Notes: generated by a model from the sequence alone, not told the origin. A stretch of 64,000 nucleotides of DNA from Bradyrhizobium sp. ISRA464 (GCF_029910095.1 NZ_CP094526.1:5766001-5830000); one strand, 5' to 3'; shown: positions 43,894-52,681, numbered from the stretch's first letter. Made by a program: numbers and translations.

Positions 43894-44620
43894 ATGATTC
43901 CCCGCGTTTGATGGCGAAGTTGAGTACACCACTTCCCGTCAAATATTCCGGTCTGGGAGACGGAGTCTCTCGTCGACAGCCCCTTCAGGTTGCAGTTAGA
44001 CTTCTGATCAAGAAACAAGACTAAAGTTGGGGAGGCTGATCACGTTGCTGACGGCACCCGATGCATGGCAACTCCGCAGCCGTGCGGGCTTCGTCACAGA
44101 ACGAATCTAGCGGTCATTAAGCTCTCGGCTCGCCTTTTTCCTTGCTGCTACCTACGACTTTGCCCTCGGGACCCGCGGTGCGCCAAGGTAGAAATCAACT
44201 TTGGATTAATAGCTACAACTTGGAGAAACTTAGAATTTGTTCGAAAGCTTTTAAGGTCGCCTTCTGGCCCGGTCGCTCTGCTTGGCTTGGAACTAGTTCC
44301 TCAGACGCACAGCCTGACGATCGCTGGAATCGACAGATTTCACTATTCGCGGGCATTGAAATATTCAAACGCGCACCCGTGGCGGCTATCGAGCGCGGAA
44401 TTGGCCGACCTTAGACGTCGAAACCTTGAACTCGCAGGCGGGCGCGATGAACATCGTACCAACTGGCATGACAGGATTGCCACGCCGTGCCAATTCACCA
44501 AGGGCCGGAGATCGGGTGCCAGTTAATACGCCCGCCAGGTGCTGGAGGGTGGAACGGGGAAACCCCTAGATTTGTTTATTGGAGATGCGGTCGATCTCTC
44601 CAGATCCTCAGAGCGTTCCG
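43894..44620. other. 727-bp stretch without a supported gene
   Basis: Frames here (such as 44065-44526) lack family resemblance and good ribosome sites. The composition is less GC-rich than the neighbours, consistent with non-coding or decayed DNA. Nothing else is recognised. Confidence 0.5.
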
Positions 44621-44713
44621 ATGCGACCGGTTCACACGGATAGCGTCGCGCTTGCCAGCGTCGCAGTGGCGTCGTTCGTCGTACTTTTCATCAGTGTGAG
44701 TTGGTTCTACTGA
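44621..44713 (+). CDS. Possible 30-residue membrane peptide
   Basis: ATG at 44621 opens MRPVHTDSVALASVAVASFV, then a hydrophobic run ending SVSWFY and a TGA. One transmembrane helix would result. It stops 9 bases before the next gene. The ribosome site is weak, so this is tentative. Confidence 0.25.
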   Translation: MRPVHTDSVALASVAVASFVVLFISVSWFY

Positions 44714-44722
44714 GGTGACGTG

Positions 44723-44989
44723 ATGAGACGACTCACGTCCGCAATTCTCGTTCTGGGCACGCTCGGGGGCTTTGCGCCGGCGTCTGCTCAGACGTACGAT
44801 CCCGGCTATCCCGTCTGCATGCACGTCTATGGCGAGAAGATCGGTGACAGGATCGATTGCGTCTTCACGTCTTTCGCGCAGTGCGCAGCGACAGCGAGTA
44901 GCCTACCGGCGACCTGCCTCGTCAACCCTTACTATGCCGGCGCGAGGCGATTGCCGCTCCCGCGGTCTCACAGACCGCGGAATTGGTAG
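44723..44989 (+). CDS. DUF3551-type secreted small protein
   Basis: An 88-residue protein with a signal peptide (MRRLTSAILVLGTLGGFAPASA) and a mature part YPVCMHVYG...DCVFTSFAQCAATAS...CLVNPYY. The four spaced cysteines and the YPVC start match DUF3551, a family abundant in Bradyrhizobium with unknown function. GTG at 44720 is an alternative start. GAGGTGACGTG upstream supplies the ribosome site. Confidence 0.8.
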   Translation: MRRLTSAILVLGTLGGFAPASAQTYDPGYPVCMHVYGEKIGDRIDCVFTSFAQCAATASSLPATCLVNPYYAGARRLPLPRSHRPRNW

Positions 44990-45081
44990 CCGGCTTCACT
45001 GGCGACAAACTGACCGCCACCTATCCTTAATTTCCATCGCCAACAAAGAGCCGCGCGCTGATCTTTGCGCTGGGGCTCTAG

Positions 45082-45306
45082 ATGGCAAAGCGCGCGACCG
45101 GCTGGCGCCGGCAGTTTGATGATCCGATCGTGTTGCCGGATGGGCGCGTGCTCGTCACGTTGCACCACGCCGCCACCTACATCACTGAGCTGCCAAAGAA
45201 GGAATCCGCAGCCCCCGAATGGCAAACCGCGATCTCGGAGCTGATGCTGGTGGTGGAGCGCAACAGGCAACCATGCTGGCCAGGATCGGATTCATGCTGG
45301 CCTTGA
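45082..45306 (+). CDS. Conserved short Rhizobiales protein (RRQFDDPI type)
   Basis: A 74-residue protein beginning MAKRATGWRRQFDDPIVLPDGR, a pattern I recall from many short conserved Rhizobiales proteins often found near mobile DNA. Function is unknown. Its last 11 residues overlap a second reading frame (45273) that in relatives can look like the continuation, so either a frameshift or a true overlapping gene pair is present. Confidence 0.65.
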   Translation: MAKRATGWRRQFDDPIVLPDGRVLVTLHHAATYITELPKKESAAPEWQTAISELMLVVERNRQPCWPGSDSCWP

Positions 45307-45386
45307 ACCGCCATAAGGTCCGAGAGTTCAATCCGAACCGCAAAGATCCCCATTGGGGCAGACGCAAGCTGAAGAGAGGCCAATGA
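45273..45386 (+). CDS. Short overlapping protein MLARIGFML...
   Basis: A 37-residue frame starting MLARIGFMLALNRHKVREFN and ending RRKLKRGQ. It overlaps the previous gene by 34 bases in another frame and the next by 4 (ATGA). The basic C-terminus (PHWGRRKLKRG) matches what I recall of the companion of the RRQFDDPI-type protein. Function unknown. Confidence 0.5.
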   Translation: MLARIGFMLALNRHKVREFNPNRKDPHWGRRKLKRGQ

Positions 45387-45529
45387 CTGTCTTCATCTAT
45401 GTCAACACCAGCAAGCAGGTCGGCCACAAAGAGCACATCAAGGTGTTTGCCAGCCAGGACGCTGCGGAGAAATGGTTCGAGGAAAACGACCCCGAGGGCG
45501 TGGCATTCGAGTATGAGGTTTTGGAGTGA
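45383..45529 (+). CDS. Conserved 48-residue protein (YVNTSKQVG type)
   Basis: ATG at 45383 opens MTVFIYVNTSKQVGHKEHIK, continuing with FASQDAAEKWFEENDPEGVA to EYEVLE. This looks like a small conserved Rhizobiales protein of unknown function. Codon use and the ATGA overlap with the preceding stop support real translation. Confidence 0.7.
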   Translation: MTVFIYVNTSKQVGHKEHIKVFASQDAAEKWFEENDPEGVAFEYEVLE

Positions 45530-45634
45530 GCCGGAGCGCGGAGTTCCTGACGAACTCCCCCCGTAGTTCACCTGTCTTGTTGGAACACGAATCTACTGAT
45601 GTCGTGACCGCTCCTGCTTTCAGGGAGCGATTCG

Positions 45635-45784
45635 ATGCTCACGATGGTCCTCACAATGACGGCGGCCGGGATCACCATTTGCGGCGCGATTATCGTGGTC
45701 TTCGAGATCGTGACGGCAAGAGTGCGTCGATCAGAAAGCCCCGCCGCCCAAATGCCACACCGTGCGCGTCGCCGAGCCTTTTAG
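45635..45784 (+). CDS. Possible 49-residue single-pass membrane protein
   Basis: MLTMVLTMTAAGITICGAII continues as a hydrophobic helix and then a basic tail (ARVRRSES...RARRRAF). AGGGAGCGATTCG gives a good ribosome site. Orientation rule predicts the tail inside the cell. No family is recognised. Confidence 0.4.
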   Translation: MLTMVLTMTAAGITICGAIIVVFEIVTARVRRSESPAAQMPHRARRRAF

Positions 45785-46035
45785 GCGAAACCCTGAAGCG
45801 ACGTTGCCTAACTTCGTCGCGTGAACTGACTGAGTTAGAAGGCGCGGCGGGCGTCACCGACGGACACGTCGCCATCATCATGGCTCGCACCACGACTGCT
45901 TAACGCACCGCGAGGGCCACCGTGTATGGACGCGCTAATTCCTAGTAGAGGAATTCCTGTCGCCAAACCGTCATGCGCGGCTGTTATCGCGGGATTGTCG
46001 TGGCGCCTTGGAAGCTCGTCACGGCGACTTCCCCA

Positions 46036-46066
46036 CCCCGCTCGCGGTCCGAGCGGGGCATTTTTT
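46036..46066 (+). terminator. Rho-independent terminator 1
   Basis: CCCCGCTCG (46036-46044) and CGAGCGGGG (46050-46058) form a perfect 9-bp GC-rich stem with a 5-base loop, followed by CA and six T. It faces the small genes to the left. Confidence 0.88.
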
Positions 46067-46112
46067 CATAGTGCAAGAAAAAGCCCGGTTAGAACCCCAG
46101 CCCCTAGCTTAA

Positions 46113-46152
46113 ATGTGGAATCGCCAAAATGGCGATTCCACATGTTTTTTTT
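46113..46152 (+). terminator. Rho-independent terminator 2, 14-bp stem
   Basis: ATGTGGAATCGCCA (46113-46126) and TGGCGATTCCACAT (46130-46143) form a perfect 14-bp stem with a 3-base loop and then eight T after one G. It lies 47 bases past terminator 1 in the same direction with no gene between. Confidence 0.9.
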
Positions 46153-46360
46153 GAAAAACCCGACAAACGCCTCGTCGACGCTCAGCCGCATTAAAATCGG
46201 TATCGGGAAGGCGTGAATTGCGCCCTGGCCGTCATTCGTAGGGCCAGCCGACAACGCCCCGTGGCCATGGCCTCAGAATTTAGGTCCGCTTTCGGGGGCA
46301 TAAAGGACTTGACCGGCTTCGGTGCTGTCGCGACCCGGTCGCGAATGACCCGGAGCGGAC

Positions 46361-47161
46361 TCAGGGCACTCTAACGCCGTTCAGCCCGGACTCGGTGATT
46401 GCCTTCTGTACAGTGCCTTCGGCTCGAATTTTGGTCACGAACTCGTCAACGGCGGGCAGTGCCGCAACCGCCCGCTTACGCACTCCGATCGCCATCTGCA
46501 CGACATTGAAACGTCCGGGCAGCACATGGGCGCCCGGGACGGCGTCAGCGATCCGATGAGCGAGGTGCAGGTTCTCGCCGTAGACATCGGCATTTCCCTT
46601 CGCAAGCGTATCGCGCGCTGCCTCGAAACCACCCGGCACCGGGACGATCTCCGCCTGCTTTATCAAACGGCGCAACACCGTGTGTGGTGCACTTCCCTGT
46701 GCCACGGCGATCTTTACGCCCGGCCGGTCGACATCATCGGCACTCGTCGGTGCCGCGCCGGCGCGGGCGACGTAACCATTATCCACCTCCATGAAGGTGG
46801 CGCTGAACGCGAGATGATCGGCTCGGGAAGGATCGCGCGCGGCAAGCCCAACATCCCAGTCGTCCGTTTCGAGGCTCTCGTTGTAGCGCGCGGGATTGTC
46901 ATAGGGCTTCAGTTCGGTCGGAACGCCCAGATACGCAGCCAGCGCGCGGGCGACGGTGACTGACACCCCGCCGAGTGTACCGTCGGAGCGGCGGGTGACC
47001 AGAACAGGGTTGGAGACGATCAGAGCAGCCCGTAGCTTGCCGGTCGGACAGAGCGCGGCTACCGCCGAAGCGAGCGGCGCTTGCGCGCGAGAAACCCGCG
47101 TCGTGCCTGTGATTGAGGTCGCAATCGCGACGGCGAGTACGTCTCTCCGTGTCCACGTCAT
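46361..47161 (-). CDS. Periplasmic amino-acid-type solute-binding protein (family 3)
   Basis: A 266-residue binding protein. The N-terminus MTWTRRDVLAVAIATSI is a Tat-like signal cleaving near SRAQA. The body has KLRAALIVSNPVLVTRRSDGT, VGLAARDPSRADHLAFSATFMEVDNGYV and VKIAVAQGSAPHTVLRR, all typical of family 3 (polar amino acid) proteins. No ABC components are adjacent. It is an orphan receptor gene in this window. Confidence 0.85.
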   Translation of the reverse strand: MTWTRRDVLAVAIATSITGTTRVSRAQAPLASAVAALCPTGKLRAALIVSNPVLVTRRSDGTLGGVSVTVARALAAYLGVPTELKPYDNPARYNESLETDDWDVGLAARDPSRADHLAFSATFMEVDNGYVARAGAAPTSADDVDRPGVKIAVAQGSAPHTVLRRLIKQAEIVPVPGGFEAARDTLAKGNADVYGENLHLAHRIADAVPGAHVLPGRFNVVQMAIGVRKRAVAALPAVDEFVTKIRAEGTVQKAITESGLNGVRVP

Positions 47162-47684
47162 CGTCCCCTCCGGTCAATGGCGGGAAAGACAATAATGTTT
47201 TCTTCCGAAGCGCCACAAGCCGCGTCAAGCATATCTAACGACTGCCCGACCGGACAATTTCCGCCCTTGATGCTAGGGCGAAGTCCGGCTTGGCTCTGAA
47301 TGGTCTGCTTATCGGGGGTGGACCGGAAGTGATCGGCAAGCGTTCAAACCGGTGCTTTTGACCCCGAGCCGACCTCACGCACCCCGCTTCTGCGGGCACG
47401 GGTAAGAACGGTTAACTTATTCGAGAGCTGTCAATCTCCGATATTTAGCGGCAGCGCTGGTGCCATCGGAAGGGGCAAGAACGCTCTGAAAGCACATCCA
47501 CTCTCGTTTCTCAGGTGCGGTCAGCACCTGTTGCTCGCGCATGACCGCGGTGCTTTTTCTTTTTAGTGAGCCGCCGATCGATCAGGTCGGCGCGAAGGCT
47601 GGCTTCGGAGCAAAAGCGAACCACATCTCACGCCGCCAGAAATACCTGCTCTGACCCACGGCAGACGTGGTGGCCTGCGCTTCT
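47162..47684. other. 523-bp intergenic stretch with a hairpin and T run
   Basis: No gene is supported. At 47513-47559 AGGTGC/GCACCT (47513-47518, 47524-47529) could pair, or AGCACC (47523-47528) could pair with GGTGCT (47549-47554) just before TTTTCTTTTT. The second structure with its T run reads as a plus-strand terminator. What is transcribed upstream is unclear; a small RNA is possible. Confidence 0.45.
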
Positions 47685-48295
47685 TCAGCCGGGCTCAAAG
47701 CCTTTCGACCTAATCGCCTAAGCGCCCCCTGGGGCGGTGAGGAACTCAAGAAAAGCCTTAGCCGTTCCTGGCTCGTTGGCGCCGGCTGCGACTGCGCCCG
47801 AAAATGTAACCCTCGCGCGGAACTCGGGAGGCATCGGGACGAACTGAACGCCCGACACTTCATGAATTTCACTTGATAACTGGATCGCAAGTTCGGCTTC
47901 GCCCTTAGCAACAAACGTGGCGTTGAGCTGGCCCGCTACAAGTTTGCTCTTCTTGTTGATCTCATCGGCGATGCCAAGGCGCTCAATCATTCGCGCGAAC
48001 AAGACGCCAGCGATGCCTCCCGTCTTTGGATCGGTATAGACAATCGATTTGACGGCCAGCAGCGTCCGCTTTGTCGCCTCATTCGTACTGGTGTCAGGCT
48101 TTGGCACGGTCGAGAGTACAGCCATCCCAAGATCGGAATGGGCAACGGCAACAGGGTCGTCGGCTAATGTTTTCCGAATCTCTTCCCAACCAGCGGGCAA
48201 AAAGGTTACATCGAAATCTTCGCCGCGGAGAATGCGTTTCCTGACTATACCTGCCTCGTCATAGCTGATGTTGACCTTGTTACCCGCTAGATTTC
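47685..48295 (-). pseudogene. ModA-like substrate-binding protein, broken
   Basis: The frame NISYDEAGIVRKRILRGEDFDVTFLP...EFLTAPGGA is the C-terminal three-quarters of a molybdate/anion-type binding protein. The signal peptide and first domain strand are missing before 48295, where unrelated sequence starts. A TAG at 47720-47718 interrupts the end; reading through it gives AIRSKGFEPG and the natural stop at 47687-47685. So there is one truncation and one nonsense mutation. Confidence 0.78.
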
Positions 48296-48683
48296 TGGGA
48301 CATGGCGTGCTCCTTTTCGGTGCCCCGAACCAGCTTCGATCACTGGCGGGGCTGGAGCACGGCCGGACCGTCCCATTCTGATGTCCCCAGTCAAGCACAC
48401 AGCGCACGGTTTCTCATCTCCACGAGGACTCATCGTGAAGTTCTTGCGCCGATGGATCGTGCAGAGGAGAAGGCGGGACCCAAAGACGTCGGTGAACAGG
48501 CTCTGATGCGCGGGTTGGATACCGCATTTCCGTTTTTTCGTCTGGGGCTGTCCTGGTCTAGCGTCGGGCGTCGATCGGATGATCGGCCACATAATGGGTT
48601 TCAGGATTTCCCCTGCCGTGGTCCCACCTTCACCTCTGCACGATTGATGTCTGCGACTACCCCTGATCCTGATTGCAACAAAA
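48296..48683. other. 388-bp stretch between ModA-like remnant and IS110
   Basis: No gene or clear family relic is recognised. Position between a truncated gene and an IS suggests leftover mobile DNA. Confidence 0.4.
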
Positions 48684-48737
48684 GGGGGCTGTGGGCCGGT
48701 CGAGCGCACCTCACGACTCGAGCGGTCCACAGCCCCC
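48684..48737. repeat. 11-bp inverted repeat downstream of IS110 transposase
   Basis: GGGGGCTGTGG (48684-48694) and CCACAGCCCCC (48727-48737) form a perfect 11-bp stem enclosing 32 bases, 8 bases beyond the transposase stop. It may be part of the element's end; there is no T run. Confidence 0.6.
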
Positions 48738-48744
48738 AACGACG

Positions 48745-49863
48745 TTACGCCTGTCGAGGTGGCATGAGCTCGCGATTGATTGCCCAAATGAAGGCGGATA
48801 GCTCTCGGGCAATCGCCGTGACGATTACGGTTCGCCGCTTGCCCTTCCGCTCGAGTGAGCGGAAGCGTCCGCACAATCTGGTTTGCGCTTTCCACGCAAT
48901 CTCTCGCGCGCGTCTCGGTGCGGCCTCCACCTTTGGCTGCTTGTCTCGGCTCACGCGCGGCGGATATCGATAGCTCCAGGCCGCCTCCACAAGAATACGT
49001 CGCGCCCGCCCATTACCGGCTTTGGTGATGCCGCCTCGCTTGACCTTGTCACCAGTCGAGTTTTCCGTGGGCACCAGACCCAGATAGCCCATCAGCTCGC
49101 GCGGATTTTGAAAGCGGGAGAGATCACCGATCTCGGCCAGCACCCCCACAGCCGCAATGAGATCAATCCCCCGCATCGCCTGCAGGGCCGCGACAACCTC
49201 GGCAAGCGACCACTCGGCCACCACCTCGCGGATGGCATCCTCCAAACGCTCCATCCGCTCACTTTCCTGGCGTATCCCCTCAAGTAACTCTTCGAATGCG
49301 ATGCGCTGCTCGCGATGCTCGAGCTTCTGCGACATCAGCCATCTCATGTGGGCTGGTCCCCACGTTGTCTTGCCCGGATAGATGCGTCCCAGCCGCAGCA
49401 TCAATGACGAGATCTGTTGACGCTTGCCCTGGAGGTCCTTCTTTACTGCCTGACGGGCGCGCGAGAGATCGCGCATAGCCTCATGGCGCTCGTCCGGCAC
49501 CCACACCGCGGTGAGCTCGCCCGCGCGCAACAGCTTGGCGAGGCTTACCGCATCGCGCCGGTTCGTCTTCACTCGATCGCCGGCCTTCTTCGGAACGAGC
49601 GAGGGAGCCACCACCAGGCAGTCATGGCCGAGGCTCTTGAGCAGTCTGTAGAGGCCATATCCTGTCGGCCCTGCTTCGTAGCAAAATGTCAGATGACAGC
49701 ATTTCGCTGCAAGCTTTGCCACCAGCTTTCGGATCGTTGCCTCCGTGGCAGAAAACTCCCCGAGATATCGTACCTCGCCGCCACGGCCGCCTTCGGCAAT
49801 GGCTATTGCATTGCGCGATTTTGACGTATCGATTCCGACAAAGACCTCGGTATGATGACCCAC
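48745..49863 (-). CDS. IS110-family transposase
   Basis: A 372-residue DEDD transposase/recombinase. The N-terminal RuvC-like domain begins EVFVGIDTSKSRNAIAIA with the first Asp; EAGPTGYGLYRLL and DRVKTNRRDAVSLAKLL give further acidic residues. The C-terminal transposase_20 domain has AMRGIDLIAAVGVLAEIGDL, GYLGLVPTEN and GNGRARRILVEAAW with the serine region. GTG at 49863 follows AGGAGGGCGAGTC. IS110 elements insert by a guide-RNA-directed mechanism; the 100 bases upstream of this gene could encode that RNA. Confidence 0.92.
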   Translation of the reverse strand: MGHHTEVFVGIDTSKSRNAIAIAEGGRGGEVRYLGEFSATEATIRKLVAKLAAKCCHLTFCYEAGPTGYGLYRLLKSLGHDCLVVAPSLVPKKAGDRVKTNRRDAVSLAKLLRAGELTAVWVPDERHEAMRDLSRARQAVKKDLQGKRQQISSLMLRLGRIYPGKTTWGPAHMRWLMSQKLEHREQRIAFEELLEGIRQESERMERLEDAIREVVAEWSLAEVVAALQAMRGIDLIAAVGVLAEIGDLSRFQNPRELMGYLGLVPTENSTGDKVKRGGITKAGNGRARRILVEAAWSYRYPPRVSRDKQPKVEAAPRRAREIAWKAQTRLCGRFRSLERKGKRRTVIVTAIARELSAFIWAINRELMPPRQA

Positions 49864-50022
49864 GACTCGCCCTCCTTGTTTGAGGCTCTGCCCGGTCCAT
49901 CCAGGCAACCCTCGTCGCAACATCGAGGGTGAGTCGCCTCATTTTGTGGAGGGGACATACAGTCTAGCTGACGTCGCGCGGTGTCACGCTGGAGATTAAT
50001 TTCTCTGGCCTGAGCGAGCCCC

Positions 50023-50757
50023 TTACCCATGCGCGATGTAGTTCGTGCGTCCGCCATCCACCACGAGCATTTGCGCCGTCACCCAGTCCGACTCCGGGTC
50101 TGCAAGGAAGGCCACGGCGTTGGCAATGTCCGCAGGTTGCCCGATCCGCCCCATCATAGTTCTCTCGGCGAGACGCTTCTCGATCGCCTCCCATTCGGCA
50201 GTACTGCGCCTCCCCTGCGTCATGTCCGTGCGGACAAATCCCGGCGCCACCGCGTTCACGGTGATTCCGTCAGGGCCGAGTTCCATCGCGAAGCGTCGCG
50301 TCAGGATTGCGGCCTCCGCCTTCGTCGCGGCGTAGAATGCGTTTCCGGGGAGCGCCGTGCTGATCGCTGCGATCGAAGTAATGTTGATGATCCTGCCGTA
50401 GTGGGCTGCGCGCATACCTGTCATAACGGCGCGTGTCGCATGGATGACGCCGTCCGCGTTGACGCGACGCATGCGCTCGAACTGCTGATCATCGAAGGTA
50501 TCGAGCGTCGCCTGATGGGATACCCCGGCATTGTTGACCAGGATAGTCACCGCGCCAAGCTGCGCTGCGGTCTGCTGGATCATCGCCTGAACTGCGCGAA
50601 AGTCCGAAACATCTGCACGCGCTGTGATGGCGCGTCCCTCTCCGGCCTTGATTTCGGAAGCGACCTGCTCGGCCGCGTCCGCGTGACCGGCGTAGTTGAC
50701 GGCGCTCCGCTGCGCCAGCAGAAGCGCGATCGCGCGGCCATCGGTCACTCTCCGTGA
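50023..50757 (-). pseudogene. SDR oxidoreductase, N-terminus deleted
   Basis: A FabG-like short-chain dehydrogenase with NNAG in ILVNNAGVSHQA, the catalytic FYAATKAEAA (Tyr-Lys) and VDGG near the end. The opening VTGxxxGIG nucleotide-binding loop is lost: the frame begins at ASRRVTDGRAIALLLAQRSAVNYAGHA with a second small loss (QRS-AVNY). It is joined directly to a transaldolase fragment at about 50750-50757. NAD(P) binding should be destroyed. Confidence 0.72.
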
Positions 50758-51030
50758 TGCGCTTGAAGCTTTGATAGGCAAGCTTGGCGTTGGCGATCGC
50801 AGCCTTGCCGAGGAGACGCCCCGGATCGGGCTCGCTCCGCGCCCACCCGCCGGGAAGGATCCGCTGCCGCAGCAGTTGATCCACCAAAATGTCGATGCGG
50901 CTCAGGAAGAAGCTCGCGACCGAGGCAACACGGTCAATGGGCTGGCCAGCTTCCAGGCGGCGCTCGAGCGCTCGCATATATGCTTCTGCGACGGCCTCGC
51001 GATCGCGGCGATATCATCGGTTCGCGGTTC
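50750..51030 (-). pseudogene. Transaldolase internal fragment
   Basis: EAVAEAYMRALERRLEAGQP, DRVASVASFFLSRIDILVD and LLGKAAIANAKLAYQSFK match the middle of bacterial transaldolase, including the stretch after the catalytic Lys region. Both ends of the gene are missing; the downstream end runs into the SDR fragment. A deletion joined two genes that were probably in one sugar catabolic cluster. Confidence 0.75.
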
Positions 51031-51054
51031 GAGAGCCACTAGGCATGCCGCAGT

Positions 51055-51861
51055 CTAACGTGCCAGTTGGGTCAGCCCCGTCGGCGGTCCATCGACTGCG
51101 GTCCAGCCACCGTCAACAAACAGCGTGCTGCCGCTGACATAGCTTGCGGCATCCGAGGCCAAATAGGCGACCGCGGTCGCGACCTCGTCGGCGGTGCTCC
51201 AGCGATTGAAAACGGTGTGTCCGGCATAGAGGTCATAGATATCGGGACGCTGTTTGAACGGCCCGGTCAGAGCAGTCTCCGCAATACTCGGCGCGATCGC
51301 GTTGACCCGGACGCCTGAACGCCCGACCTCCGACGCAAAGCCCTTCACCAACAGTCCGATCGCCGCCTTGGTCGATCCGTAGACAGCAAGGCCGGGCTCG
51401 ATGGTCACTGCGCGTACCGACGAGCAGGCGATCAGGCTGCCCCCTTGCTGCTTGACCATGATGCGGCCGAACGCCTGGAAGAACCAGACGGTGCCCTTGA
51501 TGTTGAGGTTGATGACGCGATCGAGGTCCGCGTCGGTATAGTCGAGGATGGTCTTGCGGATATTCAGCCCCGGCGTCGTGACGGCGATGTCGACGCGCTG
51601 AAATTCCGCCAGTGCCTTCCCTGCCAATGCCTCCACGTCCGTACGGTCAGCGGCATCGCAACCAACCGCCGCCGCCAATCCACCTTGCGCGCGGATTGCT
51701 GCCGCGGTCGCATCCGCACCCTCCTGGGTACGGTCAGCACAGAAGACGCGCGCGCCAAGCGACGCCAGCGCTTCGGCGGACGATTTGCCAATCCCTGAAG
51801 CCGCGCCCAGCACAACGGCGGTCTTGCCGGTGAGATCAAACAGCTTGCGATAGTCGATCAC
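51055..51861 (-). CDS. Short-chain dehydrogenase/reductase
   Basis: A 268-residue SDR. The cofactor loop is VVLGAASGIGKSSAEALAS, the Asp in GARVFCADRT suggests NAD, catalytic Ser is in IACSSVRAV and Tyr-Lys in AVYGSTKAAIG. VTTPGLN replaces the usual NNAG. GTG at 51861 is chosen since AAGGGAG lies 7 bases before it; ATG at 51885 would lie too close to that site. Divergent from a GntR regulator 88 bases away, which probably controls it. Confidence 0.87.
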   Translation of the reverse strand: MIDYRKLFDLTGKTAVVLGAASGIGKSSAEALASLGARVFCADRTQEGADATAAAIRAQGGLAAAVGCDAADRTDVEALAGKALAEFQRVDIAVTTPGLNIRKTILDYTDADLDRVINLNIKGTVWFFQAFGRIMVKQQGGSLIACSSVRAVTIEPGLAVYGSTKAAIGLLVKGFASEVGRSGVRVNAIAPSIAETALTGPFKQRPDIYDLYAGHTVFNRWSTADEVATAVAYLASDAASYVSGSTLFVDGGWTAVDGPPTGLTQLAR

Positions 51862-51910
51862 GTGAAAACTCCCTTCCGGACACATGGACGCCCTTGTCTT
51901 CGTTACGCCG

Positions 51911-51936
51911 AATTATATACTAATATATCAATTTTG
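51911..51936. promoter_or_regulatory. AT-rich palindromic operator candidate
   Basis: AATTATATACTAATATATCA holds ATATA-CTA-ATATA symmetry, 14-40 bases before the GntR start and 50-75 before the SDR start. FCD-type GntR proteins commonly bind short palindromes between themselves and the divergent target. Confidence 0.45.
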
Positions 51937-51949
51937 AAAGCAAACGTCG

Positions 51950-52681
51950 GTGCCGACACTGAAGAGATCCGAACTCCGCTTCCCGCGCAGACGGGGCGGC
52001 CGGCCCCGCACCGAGACGGCAGCGGCCCGCATCTATACCGACCTGCGCGCGGAATTGGTCTCTTTGCTGCGCCGACCGGGTGAGCCGATCCTGGAAGGGC
52101 AGATCGCCCTCTCCTACGGCGTCAGCCGGACGCCGGTGCGCGAAGCGATCCTGCGGCTATCAGATGAGGGCCTACTCGAGATTTTCCCGCAGTCGGGCAT
52201 CTTCGTATCTCGCATCCCGTTGGCCGCGCTCCCCGAGGCGATCATCGTCCGCAGGTCGCTCGAGGAAACAACAGCGCGTATGGCGACAGAGCGAGCCAGT
52301 TCCAGCCAGATCCTTGCCCTGCATTCTATCCTGGAGCGTCAGCGCGAGGCGAACGTGGCGGCAGATCGGGAGGCCTTCCATCAGGCCGACGAGGCCTTTC
52401 ACGCCGCCATCGCGGACATCGCTGGATATCCGGGCATCTGGAGGCTTATCCTGCAGGTCAAGGTCCACGTCGATCGCTTCCGGCGCCTCACCCTCCCGCA
52501 ACGCGGGCGGATGGCAGAGATTGTCGCTGAGCATGAGGCCATCATGACCGCGATCGAGGCACGCGATCCCAACGCCGCCGGAACTGCGATGGTCAGGCAT
52601 ATTGAGCGCCTTCTGGTCGACATTTCGGCCACTCCGCACAGCAATCCGGAGTTCTTCGACCAGCAACGCGAGCCGATATGA
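51950..52681 (+). CDS. GntR-family (FCD) transcriptional regulator
   Basis: A 243-residue regulator. The winged helix is at about 25-90 (GQIALSYGVSRTPVREAILRLSDEGLLEIFPQSGIFVS). The FCD ligand domain follows with acidic/histidine metal-ligand positions in FHQADEAFHAAIAD and MVRHIERLL. Such proteins sense organic acids or sugar acids. GTG at 51950 is used; the ribosome site is weak. Divergent from the SDR gene. Confidence 0.88.
   Translation: MPTLKRSELRFPRRRGGRPRTETAAARIYTDLRAELVSLLRRPGEPILEGQIALSYGVSRTPVREAILRLSDEGLLEIFPQSGIFVSRIPLAALPEAIIVRRSLEETTARMATERASSSQILALHSILERQREANVAADREAFHQADEAFHAAIADIAGYPGIWRLILQVKVHVDRFRRLTLPQRGRMAEIVAEHEAIMTAIEARDPNAAGTAMVRHIERLLVDISATPHSNPEFFDQQREPI

Noticed and set aside
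44065..44526. 153-codon plus-strand frame
   Set aside because: No family resemblance, no ribosome site and irregular codon use; treated as non-coding.
45526..45903. 125-codon plus-strand frame
   Set aside because: Low-complexity polar sequence; a shorter frame (45635-45784) in another phase has a better ribosome site and a membrane helix.
48302..48973. 223-codon plus-strand frame overlapping IS110
   Set aside because: Its 3' third is antisense to the transposase and the rest has no recognisable features.
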